Of a stretch of DNA of 64,000 nt, positions 21,215-33,500 are shown piece by piece. Positions within the stretch are counted from its first letter, which is position 1. Each line of letters begins with the position of its first letter. A model generated the notes under the pieces. It was not told where the DNA came from. It worked only from the letters and a program-made list of their open reading frames with translations, and did not search any database. The position numbers and the translations under genes were made by a program. The DNA is taken from assembly GCA_949825045.1 (NCBI GenBank), contig OX463816.1:12767579-12831578 (forward strand), given 5' to 3'. This stretch comes from Argyresthia goedartella (lineage: Eukaryota; Arthropoda; Insecta; Lepidoptera; Argyresthiidae).

Positions 21215-22030
21215 ATTATGAAAGAGGATGTAAGCTCTTGCAACATTCTACCCGGAATCACAGATAAACCTGAACGTTTAACATGTTGAACTCAGTATTC
21301 AACACATTATTGACAGTTTTCCCTCTGACAACGTAATTTTAATTGGAGACCTTATTTTACCGTGCTCATATTCGACTTGTAAAAACACATATAGTATAAT
21401 AAGTATATATTCGTCTAACACTAGTAGCTGCATCCTTCGCGGAATATGTGTATTATCTGGGCCTGAATCCACATTATTTAATTAAAACTCAAAAAATTGC
21501 AAACTTGATTTATGTTTAAGTAATTTACCAATTACGTCATCACTTGGCTTACGACCTGTGGTTAAAGAGGACGCTTATCATCTCGCTTCGGACATAGCTA
21601 GATTTTCACATCACCCCGCTCAAAGAAACGAATATTTAAAATCCATTGATTGGAACGAACTATAAATATGTGATACAGTTGACAATGCTCTTAAATTACA
21701 ACTATTTTTTTCTTTATTTGTCCCCATTTCAAGAAATTCTAAAAACACTTGTTAATCATTCTGGTACAGGCCGGCCTTATTAAAAGTTTTAAGTGAAAAC
21801 TTAACGATACATAAAAAATGAAAAGATCAAAAATCCAAGAGACCAAGATGAATTTCACCTTGTAAGGGACAAGGAAGATAGGGTAGCATAAAATTGTTTT
21901 AATAGCTTTATAGATAATTCCGAAAGCCTTATTAAATCCTCTCCAAGGTATTTCTGGAAATATGTTTAATCAAAACGAGGCGGCTCCAACTACCCAAAAA
22001 AATATACTGACAACAATACTGTGTACACTG
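21215..22030 (+). pseudogene. Degenerate linker and RT start of the same LINE
   Basis: Beyond the endonuclease, scattered pieces such as FFSLFVPISRNSK and the stretch around ggtacaggccggccttattaa resemble the linker and RT start of CR1/Jockey-group LINEs, with many stops and frameshifts. The assignment rests mostly on position. Confidence 0.4.
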
Positions 22031-22132
22031 AGGGTTCAGAGATTTGTTCAGCGTTTAGTTGAAATAAATTGTAAATTAATAAATCATAATTGTATCAATA
22101 TTAAGATAAGAAATTAGTTTTTACCAAGTAGT

Positions 22133-22205
22133 ATTATGCTGGTCGTAACGTGCGGTTTTCGGACGCAGTAAAGAGTGTTCATGATACGTGTGTAGATAAA
22201 ATTAT
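22133..22205 (+). repeat. RFLDAVKR-type coding-like repeat, copy 1
   Basis: Reads NVRFSDAVKSVHDTCVDK in one frame. Related copies at 50505-50580, 62174-62240 (inverse) and 62410-62490 keep the same peptide pattern. Confidence 0.6.
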
Positions 22206-23147
22206 ATAGGCGTCGTGCACTAATAAGATAAAGGAACAAATAAGCGGATTTTATTGTTAATAAAAGTACATGGATAAATCATAAGGACAAACGTATGCTT
22301 CAGACAATATCAGAGCACTCTCGCTTGTCGAATGAGCACTCAGTTGAATGGTTTCGATTCTTTTTTATTTACACGTTTCATTTGAATGCCAGTAACGGTA
22401 ACGATCTCGTACACATGAGGCCGTATAGGGAAAAAATGTATACTCTCACCGCGAAAAGGAAAACTTGACCGACTGTACATATTTGAGCATGTGCAAATAG
22501 ATAAAGTGACAAGCTTATATGTGACTAATATGGAAACTGAGCAGGAAGAGGCTCGCTCTGACGAGAGAAACCGAAGTAGTTATACAGCGACATTTACGAT
22601 GAGAAGCATGCAATGAGCACTTTTAAGAGACGCTATTGAGATACAAATAAGGCTCTAATTCACGGTCATGATGCACTTCTCACACTCCCTTTTTGTGCCA
22701 GTTTTCATAAGCTCTTAAAGCATTTCCTATTGAGAGGGTGAATTCCCATCAGATTTGATGTGAAACATAACATGCTTCAAATCGTGTGTGACATGAGGCG
22801 GAAGATAGACAGTTGTCCGGAATAAATAGTATATTTTCACATTTTATGGACAAAAGTTTTATATTGTAAATTAATTTTAGAAAATCGCTTTGCCAGGCCC
22901 TTGGAATATTTCTGAGAAATTCCATGGCCCTGTAACAATTCCGTAATAAGAAAAATATATTCTCCTTTAACGCGAGAGTAACGCAAATTTGTGATGATTT
23001 TCTATCGAGGATTTTTTACCCCTTTGCAATTGTAATCTACCTAAGCCATTCCAAAATACGATGCAGTATCCGTGATAATGGTTTTCAACTTCCTTGAACT
23101 TGATTTAGAAAGTTGCTTGGGAATTCGCAAAAACTAAACTAAATTCT

Positions 23148-23244
23148 ACTGATTGCAAACAGTCCAATTTTCCCGATTTTGTACTGTTTTTGTAGCGACA
23201 CTTTCAAGCGCTCCGTGCCCTGTCCCTACTATTCAAGTCTGTGG
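23148..23244. repeat. 97-bp dispersed repeat, copy 2
   Basis: Identical to 973-1069. Confidence 0.8.
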
Positions 23245-24574
23245 GTGTATTTCACGTATTTACAATTTGACAGATGAAAAAAGTAAAGAAAGGATAATTC
23301 TTTGATATAAACAAAGGAGCCGATGGTTCTGTTTGTATGGTACGCAACTGTCATCGGCTCACGATGAGCTTAATGAGGCCTTGGTCTTCTGCAAATGCCA
23401 CGCATTACTGCCGCGTACCTAATTCCTGACTTAGCTTGATGATATTCCACATTGGAGCCATTTCATGTGTACAACAAGTTTCGTTTGCGGTTGAAGCCGA
23501 AAAAAGGATGTCCACTCGTCTAAAACTCTCGAAAATTAACGAGTAATCCACAAAAACCACTATTAATTACAAAACAATGTTGTTTAGGCTAACATCTACT
23601 AGCTTTTTCAAGATCGTCTAATTTAACATAACAGACGTGCAAAAAACGATTTGCTGCTGTCAAATATAGTTTCATAGTATGAAACGTCTGTACAAAAAAA
23701 AGGTGAACGGTTTTTGAGCGGAAACTTAAACAGTCCTTTCGCGTATTTCCGTTGTATACAAGGCCATTACGCTCCCATAGCGTACTGCTCGTGTATATTT
23801 CGGAATTCTGTTACTCACATCTGCAACTACAAAATATACAAGAATTTTGCGAACTACTCGTGTATAGTTTGCTGTTCAGTTCCTGCTATAAGAGTTGGTA
23901 TTGGGCCTCCTGGACAGTGCATTCTCGCTCATTTCCTATTATTGACGTATTTTTATGTTGTTCATCGTCGCCGTCAGCCATTTTAGGAGAATAACATGAA
24001 GACACCCACACATCACGCCTCTAATCCATAGACTGTCGAAAGAAATTGGTCCGAAGCGTCCACACGGTCCTATTTGATTGGGTACGATGTAATCGGGTCA
24101 AGTCGGGTGGTCCCGGCCACCCAATGACCTTGAATTGGCCAATTAGACTCCAGATGACACAATCTGATCACCAATCTAGTCAAATTAGACGTACAATTGT
24201 GTCGTGAGGAACCCACTTTAGAACCAAGATTCAGATGGACGAAGAATATAAAAAACACATCATATAAAAATTGCGCTTGTTTACTTCGGAAAATTTCAAA
24301 CAAAAACTGTCTTAATTAATTTAAATATATTTTTTATTGATTTTTGTTGTGATACTTTCTTATAAATTGATTAACGCCAGCTGCACCCATGAAAAAGCAT
24401 GACTCATTGTCACGTTCCGCCTGAGCCCAGCGTGCAAGCGAGAGCGCGGAACAAGCGATAGAGAGGCACGATCGGCCTAAGCGTTTCTTATGACATTATC
24501 ACGTAACATTATCGTCCGCAAACCGACTTTACACTCAACCAATTTTTTTTGTCGAATTAACTTCCTCTAGAACG

Positions 24575-24733
24575 GTTTCAATTTGGGAAATATTAAACTG
24601 CACATCAAAAATACCGATTTGCACGGCAAATATCAGGGCAAAATGCCGCGGTAGCTTAAGGTAGGTAAAGGGTAAAGGATGTGAGCGAAGCGAAGCCCCC
24701 TTTATCCTAATGTTAGGTTGAACATGCAAGAAC
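24575..24733 (-). repeat. Dispersed family B, copy 1
   Basis: In inverse orientation: catgttcaacctaacattag, gataaagggggcttcgcttc, then ttaccctttacc and gcattttgccctgatattt. Copies also lie at 30957-31060 and 55290-55446, and pieces near 38236-38283. Confidence 0.7.
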
Positions 24734-24755
24734 AACAAAAAATACTTAAAACATC

Positions 24756-24822
24756 AACACTTTTTATGTTTTAAATATTAAATGTGTACTCAACATTTAA
24801 TATTTAAAACATAAAAAGTGTT
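24756..24822. repeat. Perfect 29-bp-arm hairpin
   Basis: The left arm (24756-24784, starting aacactttttatgttttaaa) and its exact complement (24794-24822) flank a 9-base loop. Confidence 0.9.
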
Positions 24823-25142
24823 TTGCTGATTCTTTTTTTATGTGCAAATCAGTATTATTGATGTGCGATTAATTTTAGCCCATTAATTTTAACGTTTTGA
24901 AATCAATTCAATTAAAAAAAATATATATACATACTGTTCGTCCGTCACATATATGTAAACGAGTCGTGAGTTTTGATGTCATTTTGTAATAATGATGCCC
25001 TTTTTACCTATTGATTAATTATTCGACGAGGAGACGGATGGATGCCATTGCTATCTGCGAAGTTGACGGAGCAATTTCGTGGACCTTTTCAGCCAGCTCG
25101 CTTTTTGAGTGGTTGTTCCAGCTGTAAATCTAAATTAAAATA

Positions 25143-27206
25143 CAGTAATACCTCGCTTAACGCGAGGGATGCGTACCAGACAAATTCGCGTTAATCGAAA
25201 TACGCGTATAACGAGGTTGATAGAATAACAAGACAAATGTATGTATGTATGTATTACAAAGTTACTTTAATACTTAGTTACAAAAAAAAACAATGAATTA
25301 AAAAATAACCTTAATTTTTTGAGAAATACTGGTCTAAAGTTTTTTGAGTAGCATTTTTCTTACGATCAATTAAAATTTTTTCATATGTAGCTACACCGTT
25401 TTCTATGGATTGTCTAAGATGTAAAACGCGATTAACATCACTGTCCGAACTCTCTAAAATCTCAAGACCAGAATATATTTTTGAAAGTGCCTCCTGAATT
25501 GACTTGGATGATAACTTTCTTTCTTCTGACGGTTCTTCTTCATTTATCTGGGAAGTGTTTTGCATTGCCAATAATTCTTCATTGCTTAAAGGTGCGCTAT
25601 CGGTGGCAACAAATTCTTCTAACTCCTCCATTGGAATGCTTCCGAGCTCAGAACCCTCCATCATGACTGCGATGTCTTCAATAACCTGTCTTGTTGTATC
25701 TTGCACTCGCAGACGCCTACTTGGTGCCTCCACTACATCAGGCCACAGACTTCTCCATACTCCATTCATGCTGCTCAGCTTCACTTCATTCCAAGCGGCA
25801 GCAATATTTTGTACAGCCTTAAAAATATTGAATGATTTCCACCAATCACTCATAGACTGCTGTCCTTCTCCATCTGTCTCCCGGATTAGCTGACCAAACG
25901 TGCGACGGTGATAGTAGGCCTTGAAGTTCGCTATAGCCCCTTGGTCCATAGGCTGTAGAATGGAGGTGGTGTTTGGTGGCAAAAACATCACCTCCACTTT
26001 CAAACCTCGCGGTGAATCAAATGTTGGTGGATGACCAGGCGCATTATCCAACAGTAACAAAACTTTTGGAGGCAGCCTATTACGATTGCAGTACGCTTTA
26101 ACTTCTGGGCAAAAGCTGTTTGTAAACCAATCACTGAAAACCTCTCTTGTTACCCATGCTTTTCGGTTTGATCGCCAAATAACTGGCAAGCTATCCTTAT
26201 CCATGCCTCGCATCACTCGTGGTGTTTCTGATTGATAAACCAGCAATGGTTTCAATTTTAAATCTCCAGTGGCATTTCCACCTAAAAGCAGAGTCAGTCG
26301 ATTTTTGGCTGCTTTAAAACCACTCGCCTGCCTTTCTTCTTTTGAAATAAAAGTTCTAGATGGCATTTTTTTCCAGTAAAGACCAGTTTCATCTGCGTTG
26401 AAGACGAGACATGCTGGAATTTTCTCTCGCAGTATGTAGTTGTGAAGCTGGGTAGGGAATTCCGATGCAGCTGCTGTATCAGCGCTTGCTGCTTCTCCAG
26501 TTACACGAATGTTATGCAGATTCAATCGTTTTTTTAATTTCTCAAACCACCCATTACTAGCTACAAAAGATGGAACAGAAGACCCTTCACCTTCTTGCTG
26601 TTTCAGGCTCTCATATAAAGAAATTGCCTTTGCACAAACGATATCTTGACTTATTGGAGCATTTTTTTTATTCATATCTTCTATCCACACAGAAAGCATT
26701 TGCTCCATTTTTTCTATAACAGCTGGTCTCGTACGAGTTATTTTCTTGGCACTGGTTGGCGTCCCATGTTCACTAGAACGCAATAGTTTATCACGACTTT
26801 TCACAATTGTACGCACAGTAGACTCTGAGAGCCCAAATTGTCGTCCAACTTCTGTAGCTTTACCACTTTTATCCATTTCTTTTAAAACCTTTAGCTTCAC
26901 CTCCAAACTTAAACTTTTTCGTTCTTTTTTAATAGCCCGCGACGACATTTTCAGTCCAAGAAAAGAAATTTTATTCCAAAATTATCAAAAGACGAAAGAC
27001 TTAACGTTTTTTCAACAATGTATGTAGGTATGTACAACTTAAACATCTCACAAAACTACGCATTATTACTGGCTCATGCGATCGCGCCACTCGCGCCATA
27101 GGACCAATCAGGACACGCGTAAAGCGAGGTAAATTAGCGCGTATTTTAAAAATCGCGTTATAACGAAATCGCGTTAAGCGAGGTCGCGTAAAGCGAGGTA
27201 TTACTG
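25143..27206 (-). mobile_element. Tigger/pogo-type DNA transposon, full length
   Basis: Ends cagtaatacctcgcttaacg (25143) and its inverse with few changes (27206), flanked by TA on both sides (25141-25142, 27207-27208). 2,064 bp. Subterminal copies of gcgttaagcgagg-type motifs occur at both ends. The transposase frame is intact, so this copy may be recent. Confidence 0.92.
25311..26948 (-). CDS. Tigger-type transposase
   Basis: 545 aa, uninterrupted, the usual length for Tigger transposases. Residues 1-55 are the CENP-B N-terminal HTH (LSLEVKLKVLKEMDKSGKAT, FGLSESTVRTIVK). The CENP-B-type second HTH follows at about 70-150 (WIEDMNKKNAPISQDIVCAK, GWFEKLKKRLNLH). The DDE catalytic domain has D in FNADETGLYWKKM (~184), D in VLLLLDNAPGHP (~299) and D in ILQPMDQGAIANFK (~334). 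An acidic C-terminus ends in QKTLDQYFSKN. It would bind and cut the element ends in the nucleus. All three catalytic residues and the full frame are present. No intron is needed. Confidence 0.93.
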   Translation of the reverse strand: MSSRAIKKERKSLSLEVKLKVLKEMDKSGKATEVGRQFGLSESTVRTIVKSRDKLLRSSEHGTPTSAKKITRTRPAVIEKMEQMLSVWIEDMNKKNAPISQDIVCAKAISLYESLKQQEGEGSSVPSFVASNGWFEKLKKRLNLHNIRVTGEAASADTAAASEFPTQLHNYILREKIPACLVFNADETGLYWKKMPSRTFISKEERQASGFKAAKNRLTLLLGGNATGDLKLKPLLVYQSETPRVMRGMDKDSLPVIWRSNRKAWVTREVFSDWFTNSFCPEVKAYCNRNRLPPKVLLLLDNAPGHPPTFDSPRGLKVEVMFLPPNTTSILQPMDQGAIANFKAYYHRRTFGQLIRETDGEGQQSMSDWWKSFNIFKAVQNIAAAWNEVKLSSMNGVWRSLWPDVVEAPSRRLRVQDTTRQVIEDIAVMMEGSELGSIPMEELEEFVATDSAPLSNEELLAMQNTSQINEEEPSEERKLSSKSIQEALSKIYSGLEILESSDSDVNRVLHLRQSIENGVATYEKILIDRKKNATQKTLDQYFSKN

Positions 27207-27208
27207 TA

Positions 27209-27546
27209 GTTTATAAATCTGTCTTAAACGACTAGACCACAGTGTTATAAGAAAATTCGATGGTACATTAGGACCTGCTAAATCTGCTGATCGATCGTGA
27301 AGAAACTGCGTAGGTATTATCGATGTTTGTTATATCAGGGACATCCCTTATTTTTTGACGTTCTTCTTTTGACGTTGTTGCGTGCCGCGCGGCCATTTTA
27401 TTTTAGAAAACCATCACTGCGCTTCGCGTTTCGCAAGAATTGAGTTAGGTACGTGGAAAATCAATGATTATTTGAAAATGTTTTAGGTTCTCTCTAACGA
27501 AATAGTGATTTCATAAAAGTAACCACTTGTGAATCGCGCAATCACC
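27209..27546 (+). promoter_or_regulatory. Putative promoter and 5' UTR of the Luc7-like gene
   Basis: Only about 340 bp separate the Tigger end from the Luc7-like start codon. The segment has a GC-rich patch (gcgtgccgcgcggccatttt near 27380-27400) with a gccatttt motif typical of housekeeping promoters, and no TATA box in an obvious place. The start site is not determinable by eye. Confidence 0.4.
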
Positions 27547-30500
27547 ATGTCGGCACAAGAGCAAATGAGGGCTATGTTGGATCAATTGATGGGAACAGCT
27601 CGCAATGGTAAGAATTCATTTTATGATTTTATTGTACATTGATACGTAATAGTTATTTTTCAATTTGTTGGTCTCTCTGTCTGTAGCTTGTGAGGCAGTA
27701 CCTACTGTGAGGTAATGGTTGAAATCCAATCTTGAATTGGATTGTTACATTCCAGGTGCAACCTCCCAGCGAGGCAGCTCCTCCAGGTTTGTGATTAAAT
27801 GATTAAAAATTAATTTTAATTTGACGTTTTAGGGGAATGCGACAGACACAGAACAAAGTTCTATGACGATGAAGTATGTAAAAGCTTTTTGCTTCAATGC
27901 TGTCCCCATGAAATATTATCTTCCACTGTAAGTATTTGTTTTTACGATATTATAGATATTTGTTTCTTGCTTTTGGGTTATTCTGAGGTATTATTATAAT
28001 ATCTGTAGGTAATTTTTTTTTTTGGATTTTTGTCAATTCTCATTTCTAAATGAAAGAATATTTATTTACCTTTCTCACAATTTGATAACAAAATATTTGC
28101 AATGCTTACTACATAAACAAATGTTGCTAAGTTTGTAAGCATATTATTAGCAGGTAGATTATTTTATGAATATAATAGATATGAATATTATAGTAATATC
28201 TCAGAATTATGGGTTTGGGTTTTTATCACATACCACACTCCAGAATAGTTGTAATAAAGTTATTTTAATTTTATTTCAATCATCCCTCATATGATGTGGA
28301 TACTTATTCTGGTGTGAATTGTTTTGGTAGCATCTTCATTTTTTATACATGCTGTTATATAATATACATTATATGTTACCATTTTATACTGTAGTGTCTG
28401 AAAGGCCCTGTAACAGAGTGGCATTAACTGTGGTGAAATATGCTTTTCAGAAAATGCCCAACACTAGTCTTTTATGCTCATCACAATACTTAACAGATGA
28501 GGGATAGTATGTATGAGTTAGGCTGTACTGTAAGTACCAAGATGTACGTATAAAACATTTATAGTTAGCTGATTGTTTAAATAATGCTAAGCAGGAAAAA
28601 TTAAATGATGACTCTCCGGCTTAAAACTATTTAAAAATTCCATGGTTTCTAATGCTGTTTTGGTGAGTACATAATATTATAGGAACAATTAAGCCGGGAG
28701 AGAGCAATTTGGCGATTTATATGCTAACTGCATTGGGTACGTACTATGCTACATGGCTAGAATATTAAAAGAAAGAAAATTTACTTGCATGCCATTTTGT
28801 GGCCAAAAATTATGATGGTACAGGAAATTAAAAGAAAGTCTACCTTTTAAAATAATGACTGTACCTGTCTATTATTTAGTTAAATGTAATTTTTATATTT
28901 GTCATTATTGGGTTCCTTTTATAATATCACTGAAATACTTCATATATAAATAACAAAAAGATCTTTGCAATATTATTGTATAACTTATTGATTAATGCAG
29001 TTCTATAATAAATATCTCCTGCTGTTGGCCAAATAATTTCAACAAAATATATTTATTAATATTAAGAATTTACTGGGGCGTTCAACAAAGGTTTTGTGAG
29101 TATTAACCACGAGTATATAAATTGGCGAGAGTACCTGGGTCTCGTGATATCGTCAGCTGTTGGTGATAGATTGTATGTATTTGATACTGTGCCTTTCTCT
29201 GTCTAATGTTTTGGGATACTTGTGTTTTAATTTACAATTTTACCACACTAGTGGATATTTACTCTATTTGGTTTTGCTGTGAACTCTGGCTTTGAAACAA
29301 ACCATAGTTATGACTACACCCACATATTGATTCTTACTGCATACTGCACTGAATGTTAAGGAAGGGAGAGATGTATGCCGGGATCATAGCACCTGGCGGT
29401 CATTAGTCTCCGCCTGCATCTCTTTCAGGAAAAAGGCCTCAGGTTATGTATGTCTGTATGCATACTGCACAGCATTGGGATCTATGGGATGGTTGATTAG
29501 ATAAATCCCAGATAGTTATATGTAGCTACAGTTTGTTTCATTACAGCCTAGATTGAAACGGAAAACAGTTACTGATTCTTTACTGGAAATGCATTACTTA
29601 TTCATATTCTATCTGGACTTTAAACATTGGATCGCGATTTTGAACTTTAAATTAGGAAAAAAAATATTGTTTCATCAAACGATAGGTCCAAGTAGGTTAA
29701 AGAAATTGATAGATATCCCATGTTAAGATTCAGTCCAGCTCTTGTGAACCTTTAATGATTTTTGACTTTGTTCTTTACATATTTTATTTGCAGCGCATGG
29801 ATTTGGGTGAGTGTCCTAAATTACATGATTTGGCACTACGAGCGGATTATGAGATCGCTTCCAAGGAAAAAGACTATTTCTATGATATTGACGTAAGTAT
29901 AAAACTTATCAATCAATTATGTCTTCGGTATGTACAGGTTTATTATTTGGCTAGCAAATTACAATGTGAATGAATGGCTCTTGATTACAATACAATTTCA
30001 AATTCAACAATGAAATAAATAATTGTTTTGAGGGGTTAACATTAATGGCCTAATATTAATTAGCAATCCTTCCCTACTCATTTAACAACACTTGTAATAA
30101 TTCCTCCACCAAAGGCTACCGAGCACCTTGAGTCATTCATAGCGGACTGCGACCGACGCACCTCAGCCGCCAAGCAGCGGCTGGCCGAGACCCAGGAGGA
30201 ACTCTCCGCTGAGGTCACTGAGAAGGCAAACTCTGTGCACGAGTATGCGGAGCAGATCGGACAGAAGCTGGCCCGGGCGGAGGCGCTGGGCCAGGAGGGC
30301 ATGGTGGAAGAGAGTGTGCAGCTCATGGGAGAGGTAGGTGCTTTATTTTCCCATCGGGGTGGCAGAGGCACCGTTGCGCCCAATACTCCATTTGCTGGCT
30401 GCTACTGAATTTTTCTTTTCACTTTTCTGTTACTGTTTCCTCTTACTACCTACTGTCGCGTAATGCAATGGACACTTTCGTTTCAATCATTGAAGTTATA

Positions 30501-33500
30501 TGTCCCTTGCAGTTGGTACATATCAACTCGGCGAGCATGAGGTGAAAAAAGTTACACCAAGTATGAGGAAGGGTATTTCATTCTCAGAATATAATGTGTG
30601 TCTAGTCTAGATAGTTTTTATTATTTCTTATTAAATTTTCTTCACTGGACTTTTAAATATAAGGATTTTTTATGGAAATTAAATAAAAACAAATATATGT
30701 TAAGAAATAAAAATTAATTTATAGGAACAAAATTTTAGGGTTTAAAAAATGAACTAAAATGAGAAAAACAAAAAAACAACTTAAAACTTAATGATAATTA
30801 CATTTGGCTTGTGTTTAAACGATTACCAAAAAAGCACCTATTCTGCACCCCAGAATGGATAAATGTCCACCAAATTGTGTTTGGATAAATGATCACCAAA
30901 CTTCTTTTTATGTTTTGTGTACTTAAGTTTATGTTTTAAGTTATTTTTATTCATATCATGTTCAACCTAACACGAAGGATAAAGGGGGCTTCGCTTCGCT
31001 CACCCCCTTTACCCTTCACCTAAGCTACTGCAGTATTTTGCCCTGATATTTTTTGCAACTTTTGGTGTTCATTTATCCATTTTGGGTAGGAAAAAAATAT
31101 TTTGGTGATCATTATATTTGTTGCCATTACATTTTCTTCTTTAAAATGATTAAACTTTTTTTTTATTGGAACAATAATTAGTTACTTGTGTAGTTATGAG
31201 GACAATTATTGCATACAAATTTTGCATTCTCCATTCATATCAGCTTGGCGCAAATGTTGCAGAAATGCTTTGTTTTCATAAAAATAACTAACATATAACC
31301 AAAAATAAATGATTATATGCTCAAGCATATAATCATCATTCAAATGCCAAAAACACACACTATAAAACAAAAACGTCATATAAATGATCGCAGTGTGGCG
31401 TGAAGAGGCTATCCTCTCCCGCGCATCCCTGCCTCCAGCTACACCGCGCGCCAGCACGTTACGTTACCAAATGATTAAAAAAATATACGACTTTTTATTT
31501 GTATCTGGATATGAAATAGCCTGCCTCGTGCACGCCGGGTTAAACTTAAATAAAATCGATCTAGTGCGAGTATGGCGTCTGACCCGCACACGAAGGGTAC
31601 ATGGAAAAACGGAAAACAGTCAGACAGTCTTTTGTACGAGTATGTATACCTTTTAAATTGTATTAATAATATATATTAAATACTAGGTAAAACTACACAC
31701 AAGGCCGTTCATCGAAACACTGAAACAAAGTCTTGTCCATGTAGTGTGTAAGTATGGGAATAGTACTCAGGTTAACGAAACTCTGTTCATTGAAAACGGA
31801 AGTGGATAAGAATTGAGTACTTAAGTCATTTACAGAAATAAAATCAAATATGGTAAAAAACTTAATGTTATTTATTATATCGACGACCCGAATGGCCGAT
31901 TCAGCAGTAACCCTGCCTACGAAGCCAAGGGTCCCGGGTTCGAGTCCCGGTGGGGGCAAATATTTGTTGGATGAGAACGGATGTTTGTACCCTAGTCATG
32001 GTTGTTTATCTAAGTATAATATTTATCTATATAAGTATGTATATCGTTGTCTAGTACCCAAGATACAGGGAATCCTAGTTTGGGGCTAGATCAATGTGTG
32101 TATACTCGGCGCCACGAATAAAGAGCTCTCGGAGAAACTGGCGGGGATTACTGCGCATGTGTATAGTCGCGGCATAATTCCGAAGTGCGTTTTTAGGGTT
32201 AGTGTGAAGGAATGAGTGTTCAGGACTTTCTTCACTTCTATTTTTTCTCTGTTTGATATTTTGTTGATTGGGATATTAGCCGATGTAAATAATGGACTTT
32301 GTGTCAAATAAACTATAGGTACTCTCTATTGACAACATTTGTTAACGTCAAGGTTGAAACCTATATATAAATAACCCCCTAGCATAGAATGCCCCTAGTC
32401 ACTAGGGCCTAGTGAATATAGATACTTGTAGTAATAGTCCTGCACACTCTTTTCTTCCCGCTGACTAATAATTTGTAACAATTAAACCACAATTAAGTTT
32501 TTCATCAGACTTCTTCATCAGTATTTCATCAGACTCTTTTTTGATATCACAGTTCACATCGTAAACCATTTTTCTAGCTTGCCTAGTCAGTACTTTATTT
32601 TTCGGCATTTTCGACCGGGGCGAAAGATAACGTTGGGTAATATTGTATGCGACTGTACTCAAGAAGCTTCGAGACGTGCTTTCGGTGCGGGCATCGGGAA
32701 GCGACTGATCAACGAATCAGGTGCCGGCGCTGACTACCGCCCCCGTCGCTCCTCACTTCCCCGCGCCAAACACTTGTGAAAAGTGACTACTGCGCATTCA
32801 AGGACAAAGCTCTTTAGTCGTGGCGCCGAGTATAAATAGTGTCCATGGAATTAAAAAAAAAAATGATGAGCAATTTATTATTCGTTTAATGACAAATAAC
32901 TTCACAAAACTCAATAACCGCAATTAACGATAGTTTCCGATAAGATCGGGAGAGTCCAATTCAGTTCACCAATAATCAAATAAAAGAAAATGGCAAAGAA
33001 ACTGGCCATACAACTAACTTTATTTTTTGTATGGGTACTATTGTTAATTCTTAAAAACCCGCATTTTTCATTATTTGTTGTTATAGCGGAAATATAAATA
33101 CACCCACTGTGATAATTTCAGCTCTTTACCTATTTCGGTTGATCCGGTAGAGACCGGTGACAGACGGACGGACAGACGGACTGCGTAGGCTTAGTCATAG
33201 GGTCCCGTTTAGCACCCTTCGGGTACGGAACCCTTAAAAGCAACCTATAAATAGGAGGGGGTGGATTTTTATGTATTTTTTTTCCATAATATTTGATTAT
33301 TTTTAACCCTTTACAATAAGTGCACTCTATAAAAACTCACACTGTATACTGTGAGTTAAAAATCATCTTTATCAATCAAAAAACTTTATTTCAGGTTAAG
33401 AAACCCTTACCGATAATACGTATGATACTTTTTTATGAGATTTGGCTTCTTTTGAAATATGGTATCTCCGTAATACAATTCAGAAATACTAATTCTATGC

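Larger units (their letters stand above)
22206..25142. other. Non-coding region with dispersed repeats
   Basis: No gene is supported; the frames at 23714-23994 overlap in two registers and show no domain. It holds the second 97-bp repeat, a shared repeat at 24575, and a long perfect hairpin at 24756. Confidence 0.55.

Noticed and set aside
31915..31955. tRNA gene-like B box (gggttcgagtccc)
   Set aside because: The same head-body unit recurs inverted at 34051-34274 with a fixed non-tRNA tail, and no cloverleaf closes; it is a SINE.
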